5,427 nucleotides of DNA from JBGYPP01 sp041838515 (GTDB lineage Bacteria; Bacillota; Clostridia; Lachnospirales; Lachnospiraceae). Below the pieces are notes generated by a model. That model was given only the letters and a program-made list of their open reading frames with translations. It made no database searches and had not been told where the DNA came from. Positions 1 through 5,427 of the stretch are shown here, piece by piece. The stretch is taken from positions 1 to 5,427 of the forward strand of contig JBGYPP010000001.1 of NCBI GenBank assembly GCA_041838515.1, written 5' to 3'. Numbering within the stretch: position 1 is the first letter of the stretch; every line of letters starts with the position of its first letter. A program made the position numbers and the translations under genes.

Positions 1-732
1 CAAAATCTGGACCTGCATTACGGGGAATTTCAGGCATTGAAACAGATCAGTCTGGATGTGGAAGCCAATCGGATCACAGCCTTTATAGGACCGTCAGGGT
101 GTGGCAAGTCCACCCTGTTAAAAACCCTGAACCGGATGAATGATCTGGTGGAGGGATGCCGGATCCAGGGGGAGGTACAACTGGACGGCAAAAGCATTTT
201 CCGGGATACGGACGTAAATCTTCTGCGAAAGCGGGTGGGAATGGTGTTTCAAAAGCCCAATCCCTTTCCCATGAGCATTTACGACAATATCGCCTACGGC
301 CCCCGGACCCATGGGATCAAAAAAAAGTCCCAACTGGATGAAATCGTTGAGAAATCCCTCCGGGATGCGGCCATCTGGGATGAGGTCAAGGACAGGCTGC
401 GCAAATCTGCGCTGAGCATATCTGGAGGCCAGCAGCAGAGGCTTTGCATAGCCAGGGCTTTGGCGGCCCAGCCCCAGGTCATATTGCTGGATGAGCCTAC
501 CAGCGCTCTGGATCCCATCTCCACCGGCAAGATAGAGGAGTTGTTGCTCACATTAAAGGACCAATACAGCATCATTATTGTCACCCACAATATGCAGCAG
601 GCCACCCGCATCAGCGATGCCACGGGATTCTTCCTGCATGGGGAATTGGTGGAATACGGCCCCACGGAGGTCCTGTTCTCCACGCCCAAGGAGCAAAAAA
701 CGGAGGATTATATCACAGGGAGGTTTGGCTGA
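1..732 (+). CDS. pstB: PstB, phosphate ABC transporter ATP-binding protein (5' end cut by window)
   Basis: This is the cytoplasmic ATPase of the high-affinity phosphate importer PstSCAB, which couples ATP hydrolysis to phosphate uptake through PstA and PstC. The frame is already open at base 1, so the true start lies upstream; PstB proteins are about 250 residues and 243 are visible, so only roughly ten are missing. A TTG at 37 falls inside the conserved N-terminal strand and is not a real start. Visible motifs, numbered from the window edge, are Walker A GPSGCGKST (30-38), the Q-loop in VFQKPNPFPMSIYDNI (Gln84), the ABC signature LSISGGQQQR (138-147), Walker B ILLDEPTSALDP with catalytic Glu165, and the H-loop in VTHNM (His196). 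The FQKPNPFPMSIYDN stretch is characteristic of PstB rather than of other ABC ATPases. The stop codon overlaps the phoU start by one base (TGATG), which suggests translational coupling. The assignment is secure. Confidence 0.97.
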   Translation, partial: QNLDLHYGEFQALKQISLDVEANRITAFIGPSGCGKSTLLKTLNRMNDLVEGCRIQGEVQLDGKSIFRDTDVNLLRKRVGMVFQKPNPFPMSIYDNIAYGPRTHGIKKKSQLDEIVEKSLRDAAIWDEVKDRLRKSALSISGGQQQRLCIARALAAQPQVILLDEPTSALDPISTGKIEELLLTLKDQYSIIIVTHNMQQATRISDATGFFLHGELVEYGPTEVLFSTPKEQKTEDYITGRFG

Positions 733-1430
733 TGAGGACGAGATTTGATCAACAATTGGAAAAATTAAACAGCTTATTGGTGAGAATGGGGGCGTTGGTT
801 GAAAATTCCATACAAAAAGCCTCCCAGGCGCTGCATGACAAGGATAGGGAGCTGGCCCTGCGTGTGGTGGCCGGGGATGATGAGATAGACGCCATGGAAA
901 AAGAGATAGAGAGCCTCTGTTTGAAGCTGCTGCTCAACCAGCATCCTGTGGCCAAGGATTTGCGGCAGATATCCGTGGCTTTGAAGATGATAACGGATCT
1001 GGAGCGCATGGGGGATCAGGCGCAGGATATCTCCCGCATCTGCCTGGAACTCTCCTCCGGGGAGGGGGAGTGGAACAAGAGCCACGCGCTGGATTTGGAG
1101 GGCATGTCCATAGACCGCATGGCGTTATCCACCCAGGATATGGTCAAAAAAAGCATAGATGCCTTTGTCCGCAGGGATATGGAACTGGCGCAAAATGTGA
1201 TAGAATATGATGACAAGGTAGACTTGCTCTACAGGGAGATCAAAAGGGAGCTGATTTTTAAGATCCATCAGGATGCGGATTGCGGCGAATGGGCGCTGGC
1301 CCTGCATCAGATAGCCAAGTATCTGGAGCGCATAGGCGACCATGCGGTCAATGTGGCCGAATGGGTCATTTTTTCCATCACAGGGGAACATGGGGATTAT
1401 GGCAAAAAAGATATGCCTGATAGAGGATGA
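732..1430 (+). CDS. phoU: PhoU, phosphate transport and signalling regulator
   Basis: PhoU is a peripheral cytoplasmic protein that links the Pst transporter to the PhoR kinase and keeps the Pho regulon off when phosphate is plentiful; this role is known for the family and not shown by the sequence itself. The 232 residues match the usual length of about 220-240 and form the expected two helical-bundle repeats. Each repeat carries the metal-binding PhoU signature: E91-RMGD95-QAQD in the first and E199-RIGD203-HAVN in the second. Further family features are the N-terminal RTRFDQQLEKL helix and the NQHPVAKDLRQI segment (69-80). The ATG overlaps the pstB stop by one base. The 3' end overlaps the start of the response regulator gene by about 32 bp, so the last residues (roughly GDYGKKDMPDRG) are coded by DNA shared with that gene and look like a non-conserved tail. 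PhoU is the standard last gene of pst operons. Confidence 0.96.
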   Translation: MRTRFDQQLEKLNSLLVRMGALVENSIQKASQALHDKDRELALRVVAGDDEIDAMEKEIESLCLKLLLNQHPVAKDLRQISVALKMITDLERMGDQAQDISRICLELSSGEGEWNKSHALDLEGMSIDRMALSTQDMVKKSIDAFVRRDMELAQNVIEYDDKVDLLYREIKRELIFKIHQDADCGEWALALHQIAKYLERIGDHAVNVAEWVIFSITGEHGDYGKKDMPDRG

Positions 1431-2103
1431 GGACCATATTCGACAGATGTTGGAATATGCCCTGAGGGCCTCGGGCTACACGGTAGAGGCCTTTGCCTCG
1501 GGCAAGGTATTTTGGCAGGCTCTGCCTGCTTGGGAGGAGGCTGGGCAGTCGCCCGGCCTCCTTTTGCTGGATGTTATGCTGCCCGGGGAGGACGGATTGT
1601 CTATTCTGACCAAACTGCGCGCCAATGCCCGATGGCGGCGGTTGCCCATCATACTGTTGACGGCCAAGACTGGAGAATATGACAAGATTCTGGGCCTGGA
1701 CGGGGGGGCGGATGATTATGTGACCAAGCCCTTTTCCATTTTGGAGCTGCTCTCCCGTATTAAGGCGCTGCTGCGCAGAAGTGGGGGCCTGGAGGAGTCG
1801 GGGCAGCTGCACCTGGGGATTCTGGCGCTGGATAGGGATATGCGCACCTTGGAGAAATCCGGAGAGAGGGTAGAGCTGACATATAAGGAGTTTGAGCTGC
1901 TGGCCGCCCTGATGGAAAATAGCGGCAGGGTGCTGACACGGGATGTGCTGCTGGAGAGAATCTGGGGTTTGGACTACGACGGAGAGAGCCGGACGGTAGA
2001 TATGCACATTCGCAGTCTGCGAAAGAAGCTGGGGGATGCGGGGTCGTATATACAGACACAGAGAAATTTGGGATATAAGATGGAAGAGGTGAAAGGGAGT
2101 TAG
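1399..2103 (+). CDS. phoP: PhoP/PhoB-type response regulator (OmpR family)
   Basis: This two-component DNA-binding regulator is predicted to activate phosphate-starvation genes once phosphorylated by the adjacent PhoR-like kinase. With the start at 1399 (MAKKICLIEDED) it has 234 residues, normal for the OmpR family. The receiver domain (about 1-122) shows the acidic pair Glu9-Asp10, phospho-acceptor Asp58 in LLLLDVMLPGEDG, Thr88 in ILLTAK and Lys110 in DDYVTKPF. The C-terminal winged helix (about 135-230) has the typical LTYKEFELLAALMENSGRVLTRDVLLERIWG and RTVDMHIRSLRKKLG segments. The frame is open further upstream: an ATG at 1390 would add MGI, and one at 1342 would add 19 residues with no family counterpart. 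I chose 1399 because the receiver fold begins there, although the ribosome binding site does not decide between 1390 and 1399. Both starts lie inside phoU. The name PhoP rather than another OmpR regulator rests on the pstB-phoU-phoR context. Confidence 0.92.
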   Translation: MAKKICLIEDEDHIRQMLEYALRASGYTVEAFASGKVFWQALPAWEEAGQSPGLLLLDVMLPGEDGLSILTKLRANARWRRLPIILLTAKTGEYDKILGLDGGADDYVTKPFSILELLSRIKALLRRSGGLEESGQLHLGILALDRDMRTLEKSGERVELTYKEFELLAALMENSGRVLTRDVLLERIWGLDYDGESRTVDMHIRSLRKKLGDAGSYIQTQRNLGYKMEEVKGS

Positions 2104-2109
2104 GGGAGT

Positions 2110-3744
2110 ATGGGGAAGAAGATTTTTCGGGCCATGGTGGCCCTGGTGGGCGGATTTGCGCTGATGATGGCTGTGTATTTTGCCTGGTTTTATTATGATG
2201 CTCTGGGCAAAAATGTACGGGAGGATCTGGCCACAGCCGTTTCCTTGTTTGCGCCGCTGAGCGGGGAGGAGGCCAGACTGTGGCTGCAAAGGGGGGAGGC
2301 CCGGGGAATACGCTTTACGCTGGTGCAGCCGGACGGAGAGGTGGCCTATGACAGCCTGGGCCTGGGCTTGGACAATCACGGCCAGCGGGAGGAGGTGGCA
2401 GAGGCCTTTGTCCATGGCCGGGGGGAGGCGGAACGCTATTCTGCCAGCTGGGGCATCAAGACCTATTATCAGGCCCTGCGGCTGCAGGACGGCTGGGTGA
2501 TACGCCTGGCCAAGAGCCAGGCCTCCATAGATAAACATTTTGGCCAATTCCTGCTGTCCTCGGCCATGCTGCTTGCGCTGGTGCTTGCCTTGGCTTATGT
2601 CCTGGCCAAGCTGCTGACCCGCCGCATAGTGGAGCCCATCAACCGCCTGGATCTGGATACCCTCTCCCAGCCCTATGAGGAGCTGGCGCCACTGACCGGG
2701 CTGATGTCCAAACAGAGACAAAAGATAGAGAAGCAGGTCTTGGCCCTGGAGGAGAGGGCAAAGACGGTGGAGAGCTTGATGGGCAATGTGACCGAGGCCA
2801 TTTTACTGCTGGATGCCCAGGGCCGCATACTCTCTTACAATAAGAGCTGTCAACGCTTCCTAGGGGAGGGGGAGCAGGCGGGACGGATGGCGGAGGACTT
2901 TTTCCGGGATGGCCAGGTGCGGGAGGCGCTGGAGGCCGCTCTGGGAGGAGAGAGGCGCAAGCTGGAATACCCCATGGGGGAGGCCATATACAAATTGGTG
3001 CTGAGTCCGGTCAAGGGTGTGGGCGTGGTGATGCTTTTTGTGGATCTGACGGACCGTTTCCGGGCGGAGAGGCTGCGCAGGGAATTTTCGGCCAATGTGT
3101 CCCATGAGCTAAAAACGCCTTTGACCAGTATCTTTGGCCAGGCCCAGATGCTGAATTTGGGCATGGTGCGGCAGGAGGATCTGCCAGGATTTTATCAGAG
3201 CATACAGGATGAGTCCCAGAGAATGATACGCCTGATAGAGGACATACTCTTCCTATCCCGCTTGGATGAAAAGGCGGATCTGCCCCAGGAGGCTCTGGAT
3301 ATGGGGCAGGCCGTGGAGGAGTGCCTGGCGGAGCTGGCTCCCATGGCTAAGGACAAGGGTGTGGAGCTGCACTGGGCTGGGGAGAGCTTTACCGCCCAGG
3401 TCAATGGAGTGTATTTCCGGGAGCTGCTGCGCAATCTGGTGGAAAATGCCATAAAGTACAATAGGCCTGGAGGAAGGGTGGATGTGGGGTATGGCATAAG
3501 GCAGGATCAGTGCGGCCTCTGGGTGGAGGATACGGGCATAGGCATACCGGCTGAGCATCAGGAGAGGGTGTTTGAGCGTTTTTACCGGGTGGACAAATCC
3601 CGGAACAGCCGCATAGGCGGCACTGGCCTGGGCCTGGCCATAGTCAAGCATATAGCCCAGTCCATGGGCGGCAGCCTCCGCCTGCAAAGTGAGGCAGACA
3701 AGGGCAGCCGTATAGAGCTTTGGTGGCCTGTGGCCAGAGTTTAG
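2110..3744 (+). CDS. phoR: PhoR-type membrane sensor histidine kinase
   Basis: This membrane kinase is predicted to phosphorylate the adjacent regulator in response to phosphate status relayed by Pst and PhoU. Its 544 residues read, in order: a first membrane helix (about 7-29); an extracytoplasmic PAS/Cache-like domain (about 30-145) with the PhoR-like stretches FTLVQPDGEVAYDS, DNHGQREEVAEAF and YYQALRLQDGWVIRLAKS; a second membrane helix (about 147-167); a short HAMP-like segment and a predicted coiled coil (170-222); a cytoplasmic PAS domain (about 222-316); a HisKA dimerisation domain with phospho-acceptor His332 in FSANVSHELKTPLTS; and a HATPase domain with N-box NLVENAIKYN (442-451), G1 box DTGIGIP (474-480), F-box FERFYRVD (488-495) and G2 box GGTGLGLA (503-510). 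All catalytic motifs are intact. The gap from the regulator stop is 6 bp, with purine-rich ribosome binding sequence (AAGGGAG, AGGGGAG) around the junction. Its isoleucine codon use is strikingly biased to ATA (19 of 24). Another OmpR-partner kinase is possible but unlikely in this context. Confidence 0.93.
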   Translation: MGKKIFRAMVALVGGFALMMAVYFAWFYYDALGKNVREDLATAVSLFAPLSGEEARLWLQRGEARGIRFTLVQPDGEVAYDSLGLGLDNHGQREEVAEAFVHGRGEAERYSASWGIKTYYQALRLQDGWVIRLAKSQASIDKHFGQFLLSSAMLLALVLALAYVLAKLLTRRIVEPINRLDLDTLSQPYEELAPLTGLMSKQRQKIEKQVLALEERAKTVESLMGNVTEAILLLDAQGRILSYNKSCQRFLGEGEQAGRMAEDFFRDGQVREALEAALGGERRKLEYPMGEAIYKLVLSPVKGVGVVMLFVDLTDRFRAERLRREFSANVSHELKTPLTSIFGQAQMLNLGMVRQEDLPGFYQSIQDESQRMIRLIEDILFLSRLDEKADLPQEALDMGQAVEECLAELAPMAKDKGVELHWAGESFTAQVNGVYFRELLRNLVENAIKYNRPGGRVDVGYGIRQDQCGLWVEDTGIGIPAEHQERVFERFYRVDKSRNSRIGGTGLGLAIVKHIAQSMGGSLRLQSEADKGSRIELWWPVARV

Positions 3745-3787
3745 GTCTATATATTTATAAAAAAAGCTTAAATCTCGCCCTCCTGTC

Positions 3788-3816
3788 TTGGATTTTTTAG
3801 GGCAATATGCTATAAT
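3788..3816 (+). promoter_or_regulatory. Sigma-A-type promoter of the alcohol dehydrogenase gene
   Basis: A perfect -10 hexamer TATAAT (3811-3816) is preceded by TGC, which makes an extended -10 element. A weak -35 candidate, TTGGAT (3788-3793), lies 17 bp upstream; it matches TTGACA at only three positions, in line with an extended -10 compensating for a poor -35. The expected transcription start is near 3822-3824, giving an untranslated leader of about 54 nt before the ATG at 3877. The site lies between the end of phoR and the dehydrogenase, so that gene probably has its own transcription unit. I see no convincing hairpin terminator between 3745 and 3787, so read-through from the Pho operon is not excluded. 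Confidence 0.75.
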
Positions 3817-3826
3817 TGTGGAAAGA

Positions 3827-3844
3827 TTGTTGATATATCAACAA
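3827..3844. promoter_or_regulatory. Perfect 18-bp palindromic operator, probable Rex (redox repressor) site
   Basis: The sequence TTGTTGATATATCAACAA is its own reverse complement over all 18 bp. It starts about 10 bp after the -10 box, so it covers roughly +4 to +21 of the predicted transcript, a position where a bound protein would block transcription. Its length and layout match the Rex operator described for Clostridia, about TTGTTAANNNNTTAACAA, with one symmetric change per half-site (A to G and T to C at the sixth position). Rex is a repressor released from DNA by NADH, and iron alcohol dehydrogenases are classic Rex targets. That Rex binds here is an inference. In RNA the same bases could form a hairpin with a 7-bp stem and a 4-nt loop at the 5' end of the message. 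Confidence 0.72.
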
Positions 3845-3876
3845 CGGTTGCCCAGTCAAAAAAGGAGGACAAAACA

Positions 3877-5094
3877 ATGGCAAGATTTACTCTACCCAGG
3901 GATCTGTACCACGGCAAAGGCTCCATGGAGATGCTTAAGAGCCTGCAAGGCAAGAAAGCGATGGTCTGTGTGGGCGGCGGCTCCATGAAGAGGTTTGGCT
4001 TCTTGGATAAGGCCGTGGCATACCTCAAGGAGGCCGGCATGGAGGTGCAGATCATAGACGGCATAGAGCCGGACCCTTCGGTGGAAACCGTTATGAAGGG
4101 CGCGCAGGCCATGCTGGAGTTTGAGCCGGATTGGATAGTGGCCATGGGGGGCGGATCTCCTATAGATGCAGCCAAGGCTATGTGGATTAAGTATGAGTAT
4201 CCTGAGATTACCTTCCCGGAGATGTGTAAGGTATTTGGCATACCCACTCTGCGCCGCAAGGCCCGTTTCTGCGCCATCCCCTCCACTTCCGGAACGGCTA
4301 CGGAGGTTACGGCCTTTGCTGTTATCACCGATTACGCCCAGGGCATCAAGTACCCTCTGGCGGATTATGAAATTACCCCGGATGTGGCCATAGTGGATCC
4401 GGATCTGGCAGAAACCATGCCGGAGAAGCTGATTGCCCAGACGGGTATGGATGCCATGACCCACGCCATAGAGGCCTATGTGTCTACCGCGCACTGCGAT
4501 TACACCGATCCTCTGGCCTTGCATGCCATAACTATGATTCAAAGGGATTTGGTGGGTTCTTACAAGGGAGAGCCGGGCACAAAGGAGAGCATGCACAATG
4601 CGCAGTGCATGGCCGGCATGGCATTTACCAATGCTTTGTTGGGCATAGTGCATTCCATGGCCCACAAGACCGGCGCTATCTTTGAGGACTGCGGCGCCCA
4701 TATTGTACATGGTTCTGCAAACGCCATGTATCTGCCCAAGGTAATCGCCTACAATGCCAAGAATGAGGAGGCAAGGGCCAGGTATGCGCAGATTGCCGAT
4801 GCCATGAAGTTGGGCGGCTCTGATGATGCGGACAAGGTTGCCCGTTTGATAGAGTATCTGCGTGGCATGAACAAGGAGCTGAACATACCTCTGTGCATCA
4901 AGAACTATGGCGCAGATTCCCTGCCTGCCGAGCAGGGCTTTGTGCCGGAGGAGGTATTCCTGGAGAGGCTGCCTGAGATAGCCAAAAATGCCATAGCTGA
5001 TGCATGCACAGGTTCCAATCCTCGTCAGCCGGTTCAGGAGGAGATGGAGAAGCTGCTGAAGTGCTGCTACTACGATACCGAGGTAGATTTCTAA
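3877..5094 (+). CDS. Iron-containing (group III) alcohol dehydrogenase, AdhE C-domain-like
   Basis: This cytoplasmic NAD(P)H-dependent dehydrogenase is predicted to interconvert an aldehyde and a primary alcohol such as ethanol or butanol, regenerating NAD+ in fermentation. The 405 residues fit a single-domain family member. The N-terminal nucleotide-binding domain carries GGGS (33-36), GGGSPIDAAK (91-100) and PSTSGTATEVTAFAVITD (135-152). The C-terminal helical domain carries the predicted metal ligands Asp192 and His196 (GMDAMTHAIEAY), His259 (GIVHSMAH) and His278 (HIVHGSANA), with His263 at the conserved second histidine. Segments such as GIKYPLADYEITPDVAIVDP closely resemble the alcohol dehydrogenase half of bifunctional AdhE, but no aldehyde dehydrogenase half is present. 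The start is firm: AAAGGAGG (3861-3868) sits 8 nt before the ATG. The gene has its own promoter, a Rex-like operator and a terminator, so it is probably monocistronic. The exact substrate cannot be read from sequence, so I give no gene symbol. Confidence 0.93.
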   Translation: MARFTLPRDLYHGKGSMEMLKSLQGKKAMVCVGGGSMKRFGFLDKAVAYLKEAGMEVQIIDGIEPDPSVETVMKGAQAMLEFEPDWIVAMGGGSPIDAAKAMWIKYEYPEITFPEMCKVFGIPTLRRKARFCAIPSTSGTATEVTAFAVITDYAQGIKYPLADYEITPDVAIVDPDLAETMPEKLIAQTGMDAMTHAIEAYVSTAHCDYTDPLALHAITMIQRDLVGSYKGEPGTKESMHNAQCMAGMAFTNALLGIVHSMAHKTGAIFEDCGAHIVHGSANAMYLPKVIAYNAKNEEARARYAQIADAMKLGGSDDADKVARLIEYLRGMNKELNIPLCIKNYGADSLPAEQGFVPEEVFLERLPEIAKNAIADACTGSNPRQPVQEEMEKLLKCCYYDTEVDF

Positions 5095-5120
5095 GATTTC
5101 ATTTGGATAAAGCTTTATGG

Positions 5121-5158
5121 ACGGACTGCCGGGCCTTGCCCGGCGGTCCGTTGTTTTA
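5121..5158 (+). terminator. Rho-independent terminator after the alcohol dehydrogenase
   Basis: A long GC-rich hairpin is formed by 5121-5134 and 5138-5151 with a 3-nt CTT loop. The stem is 14 bp, all Watson-Crick except one T-G pair (5127-5145). It is followed by a T-rich tail, TTGTTTTA (5151-5158). It begins 26 bp after the dehydrogenase stop codon, the usual position for an intrinsic terminator, and separates that gene from the repeat array downstream. Confidence 0.93.
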
Positions 5159-5172
5159 TGACGAGAGGGGCT

Positions 5173-5242
5173 GGGTTTAAGTGGAAAGTATAGGGAAGGA
5201 GAGTTGGGGAAGGAGAATCCGGGGAAGGAGGACTTGCAGTGA
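5173..5242. repeat. Degenerate copy of the 74-bp repeat
   Basis: This 70-bp purine-rich stretch aligns, with a few short gaps and many substitutions, to the 74-bp unit that follows. Shared landmarks in the same order are GGGTTTAAGTGGAA (unit: GAGTTTAGGTGGAA), GGAGAATCCGGG near the middle (unit: GGAAGAATCTGGG) and GGAGGACTTGCAG near the end (unit: GGAGAGACTTGGCAG). It directly abuts the first good copy. It is best read as an older, decayed repeat unit at the array boundary. The alignment was made by eye and the exact edges are uncertain. Confidence 0.6.
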
Positions 5243-5427
5243 GAGTTTAGGTGGAAGAGTCCGTGAAAAGAGGGTCTGAATAGGAAGAATCTGGGAAAGG
5301 AGAGACTTGGCAGGAAGAGTTTAGGTGGAAGAGTCCGTGAAAAGAGGGTCTGGATAGGAAGAATCCTGGAAAGGAGAGACTTGGCAGGAAGAGTTTAGGT
5401 GGAAGAGTCCGTGAAAAGAGGGTCTGG
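5243..5427. repeat. 74-bp direct tandem repeat array, 2.5 copies, running off the window
   Basis: Copy 1 is 5243-5316, copy 2 is 5317-5390, and a half copy (37 bp) at 5391-5427 is cut by the window edge. Each copy begins GAGTTTAGGTGGAAGAGTCC. Copies 1 and 2 differ at only three positions (A/G at 5279/5353, T/C at 5291/5365 and G/T at 5292/5366). The half copy matches copy 2 exactly. The + strand is about 74% purine (55 of 74 bases in copy 1). The unit is not a multiple of three, the + strand has TAG in every unit, and no start or ribosome binding site opens a frame on either strand, so it is probably non-coding. Together with the decayed copy it fills the gene-free stretch after the terminator. 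Its function is unknown; a mini-satellite or VNTR expanded by slippage or unequal recombination is the simplest reading. Confidence 0.92.

Noticed and set aside
37..39. TTG as the start codon of pstB
   Set aside because: The frame is open to the window edge and the upstream residues (LDLHYGEFQAL) match the normal PstB N-terminal strand, so the real start is outside the window.
1378..2721. A 447-codon open frame on the minus strand opposite the regulator and kinase genes
   Set aside because: It lies antisense to two genes with intact conserved domains, and its translation is a low-complexity Gln/His/Leu/Pro-rich product expected from the complement of GC-rich codons. No family motif is visible.
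3800..3853. Inverted repeat GGGCAA ... TTGCCC flanking the promoter and operator
   Set aside because: Only 6 bp per arm with about 42 bp between, and not centred on the 18-bp palindrome; this is likely to occur by chance.
3788..3988. A 66-codon open frame overlapping the promoter and the dehydrogenase start
   Set aside because: It begins upstream of the predicted transcription start, lacks a ribosome binding site and overlaps the well-supported dehydrogenase in another frame.
5243..5427. CRISPR-like pattern: a 36-bp identical segment recurring every 74 bp
   Set aside because: The sequences between the identical segments are also nearly identical (three differences in 74 bp), so there are no distinct spacers, and no cas gene is visible. 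It is a plain tandem repeat.
5200..5427. A repeat-encoded protein on the minus strand of the array
   Set aside because: The minus strand is low in stop codons only because of its pyrimidine-rich composition. A TAA recurs in every 74-bp unit and, because the period is not a multiple of three, closes each frame in turn. No start or ribosome binding site is seen.

Overview
The window looks like a chromosomal segment of a moderately GC-rich Firmicute, most likely of the class Clostridia. The reasons are the pst-phoU-phoPR gene order, strong AGGAGG-type ribosome binding sites, a single-domain AdhE-like iron alcohol dehydrogenase typical of fermenting anaerobes, and a clostridial-type Rex operator candidate. 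This assignment is an inference from gene content; there is no rRNA or other direct taxonomic marker. All genes are on the + strand.

Positions 1-3744 are the distal part of a phosphate-starvation operon: the 3' part of pstB (the ATPase of the high-affinity phosphate importer), phoU (the signalling adaptor), a PhoP/PhoB-type response regulator and a PhoR-type sensor kinase. The four genes are tightly packed (1-bp overlap, about 32-bp overlap, 6-bp gap), so they are probably co-transcribed and translationally coupled. PstB and PhoU would report phosphate import to PhoR, and PhoR would phosphorylate the regulator at Asp58. The operon's own promoter and any Pho boxes lie upstream of the window.

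Positions 3745-3876 are an intergenic region with a recognisable promoter (extended -10 TGCTATAAT). Immediately after it is a perfect 18-bp palindrome, TTGTTGATATATCAACAA, that closely resembles a Rex (NADH/NAD+ sensor) operator. It precedes an iron-containing alcohol dehydrogenase (3877-5094), which fits redox control of NADH-consuming alcohol formation. A strong intrinsic terminator (5121-5158) closes this single-gene unit.

Positions 5159-5427 hold no gene that I can support. They contain a purine-rich 74-bp tandem repeat, about 2.5 near-identical copies preceded by one decayed copy. The array is built from smaller ~15-nt subunits and runs off the window edge. I see no clear new multi-gene system. 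The items most worth a second look are the Rex-like operator, the tandem repeat and an unusual preference for the isoleucine codon ATA, extreme in phoR.
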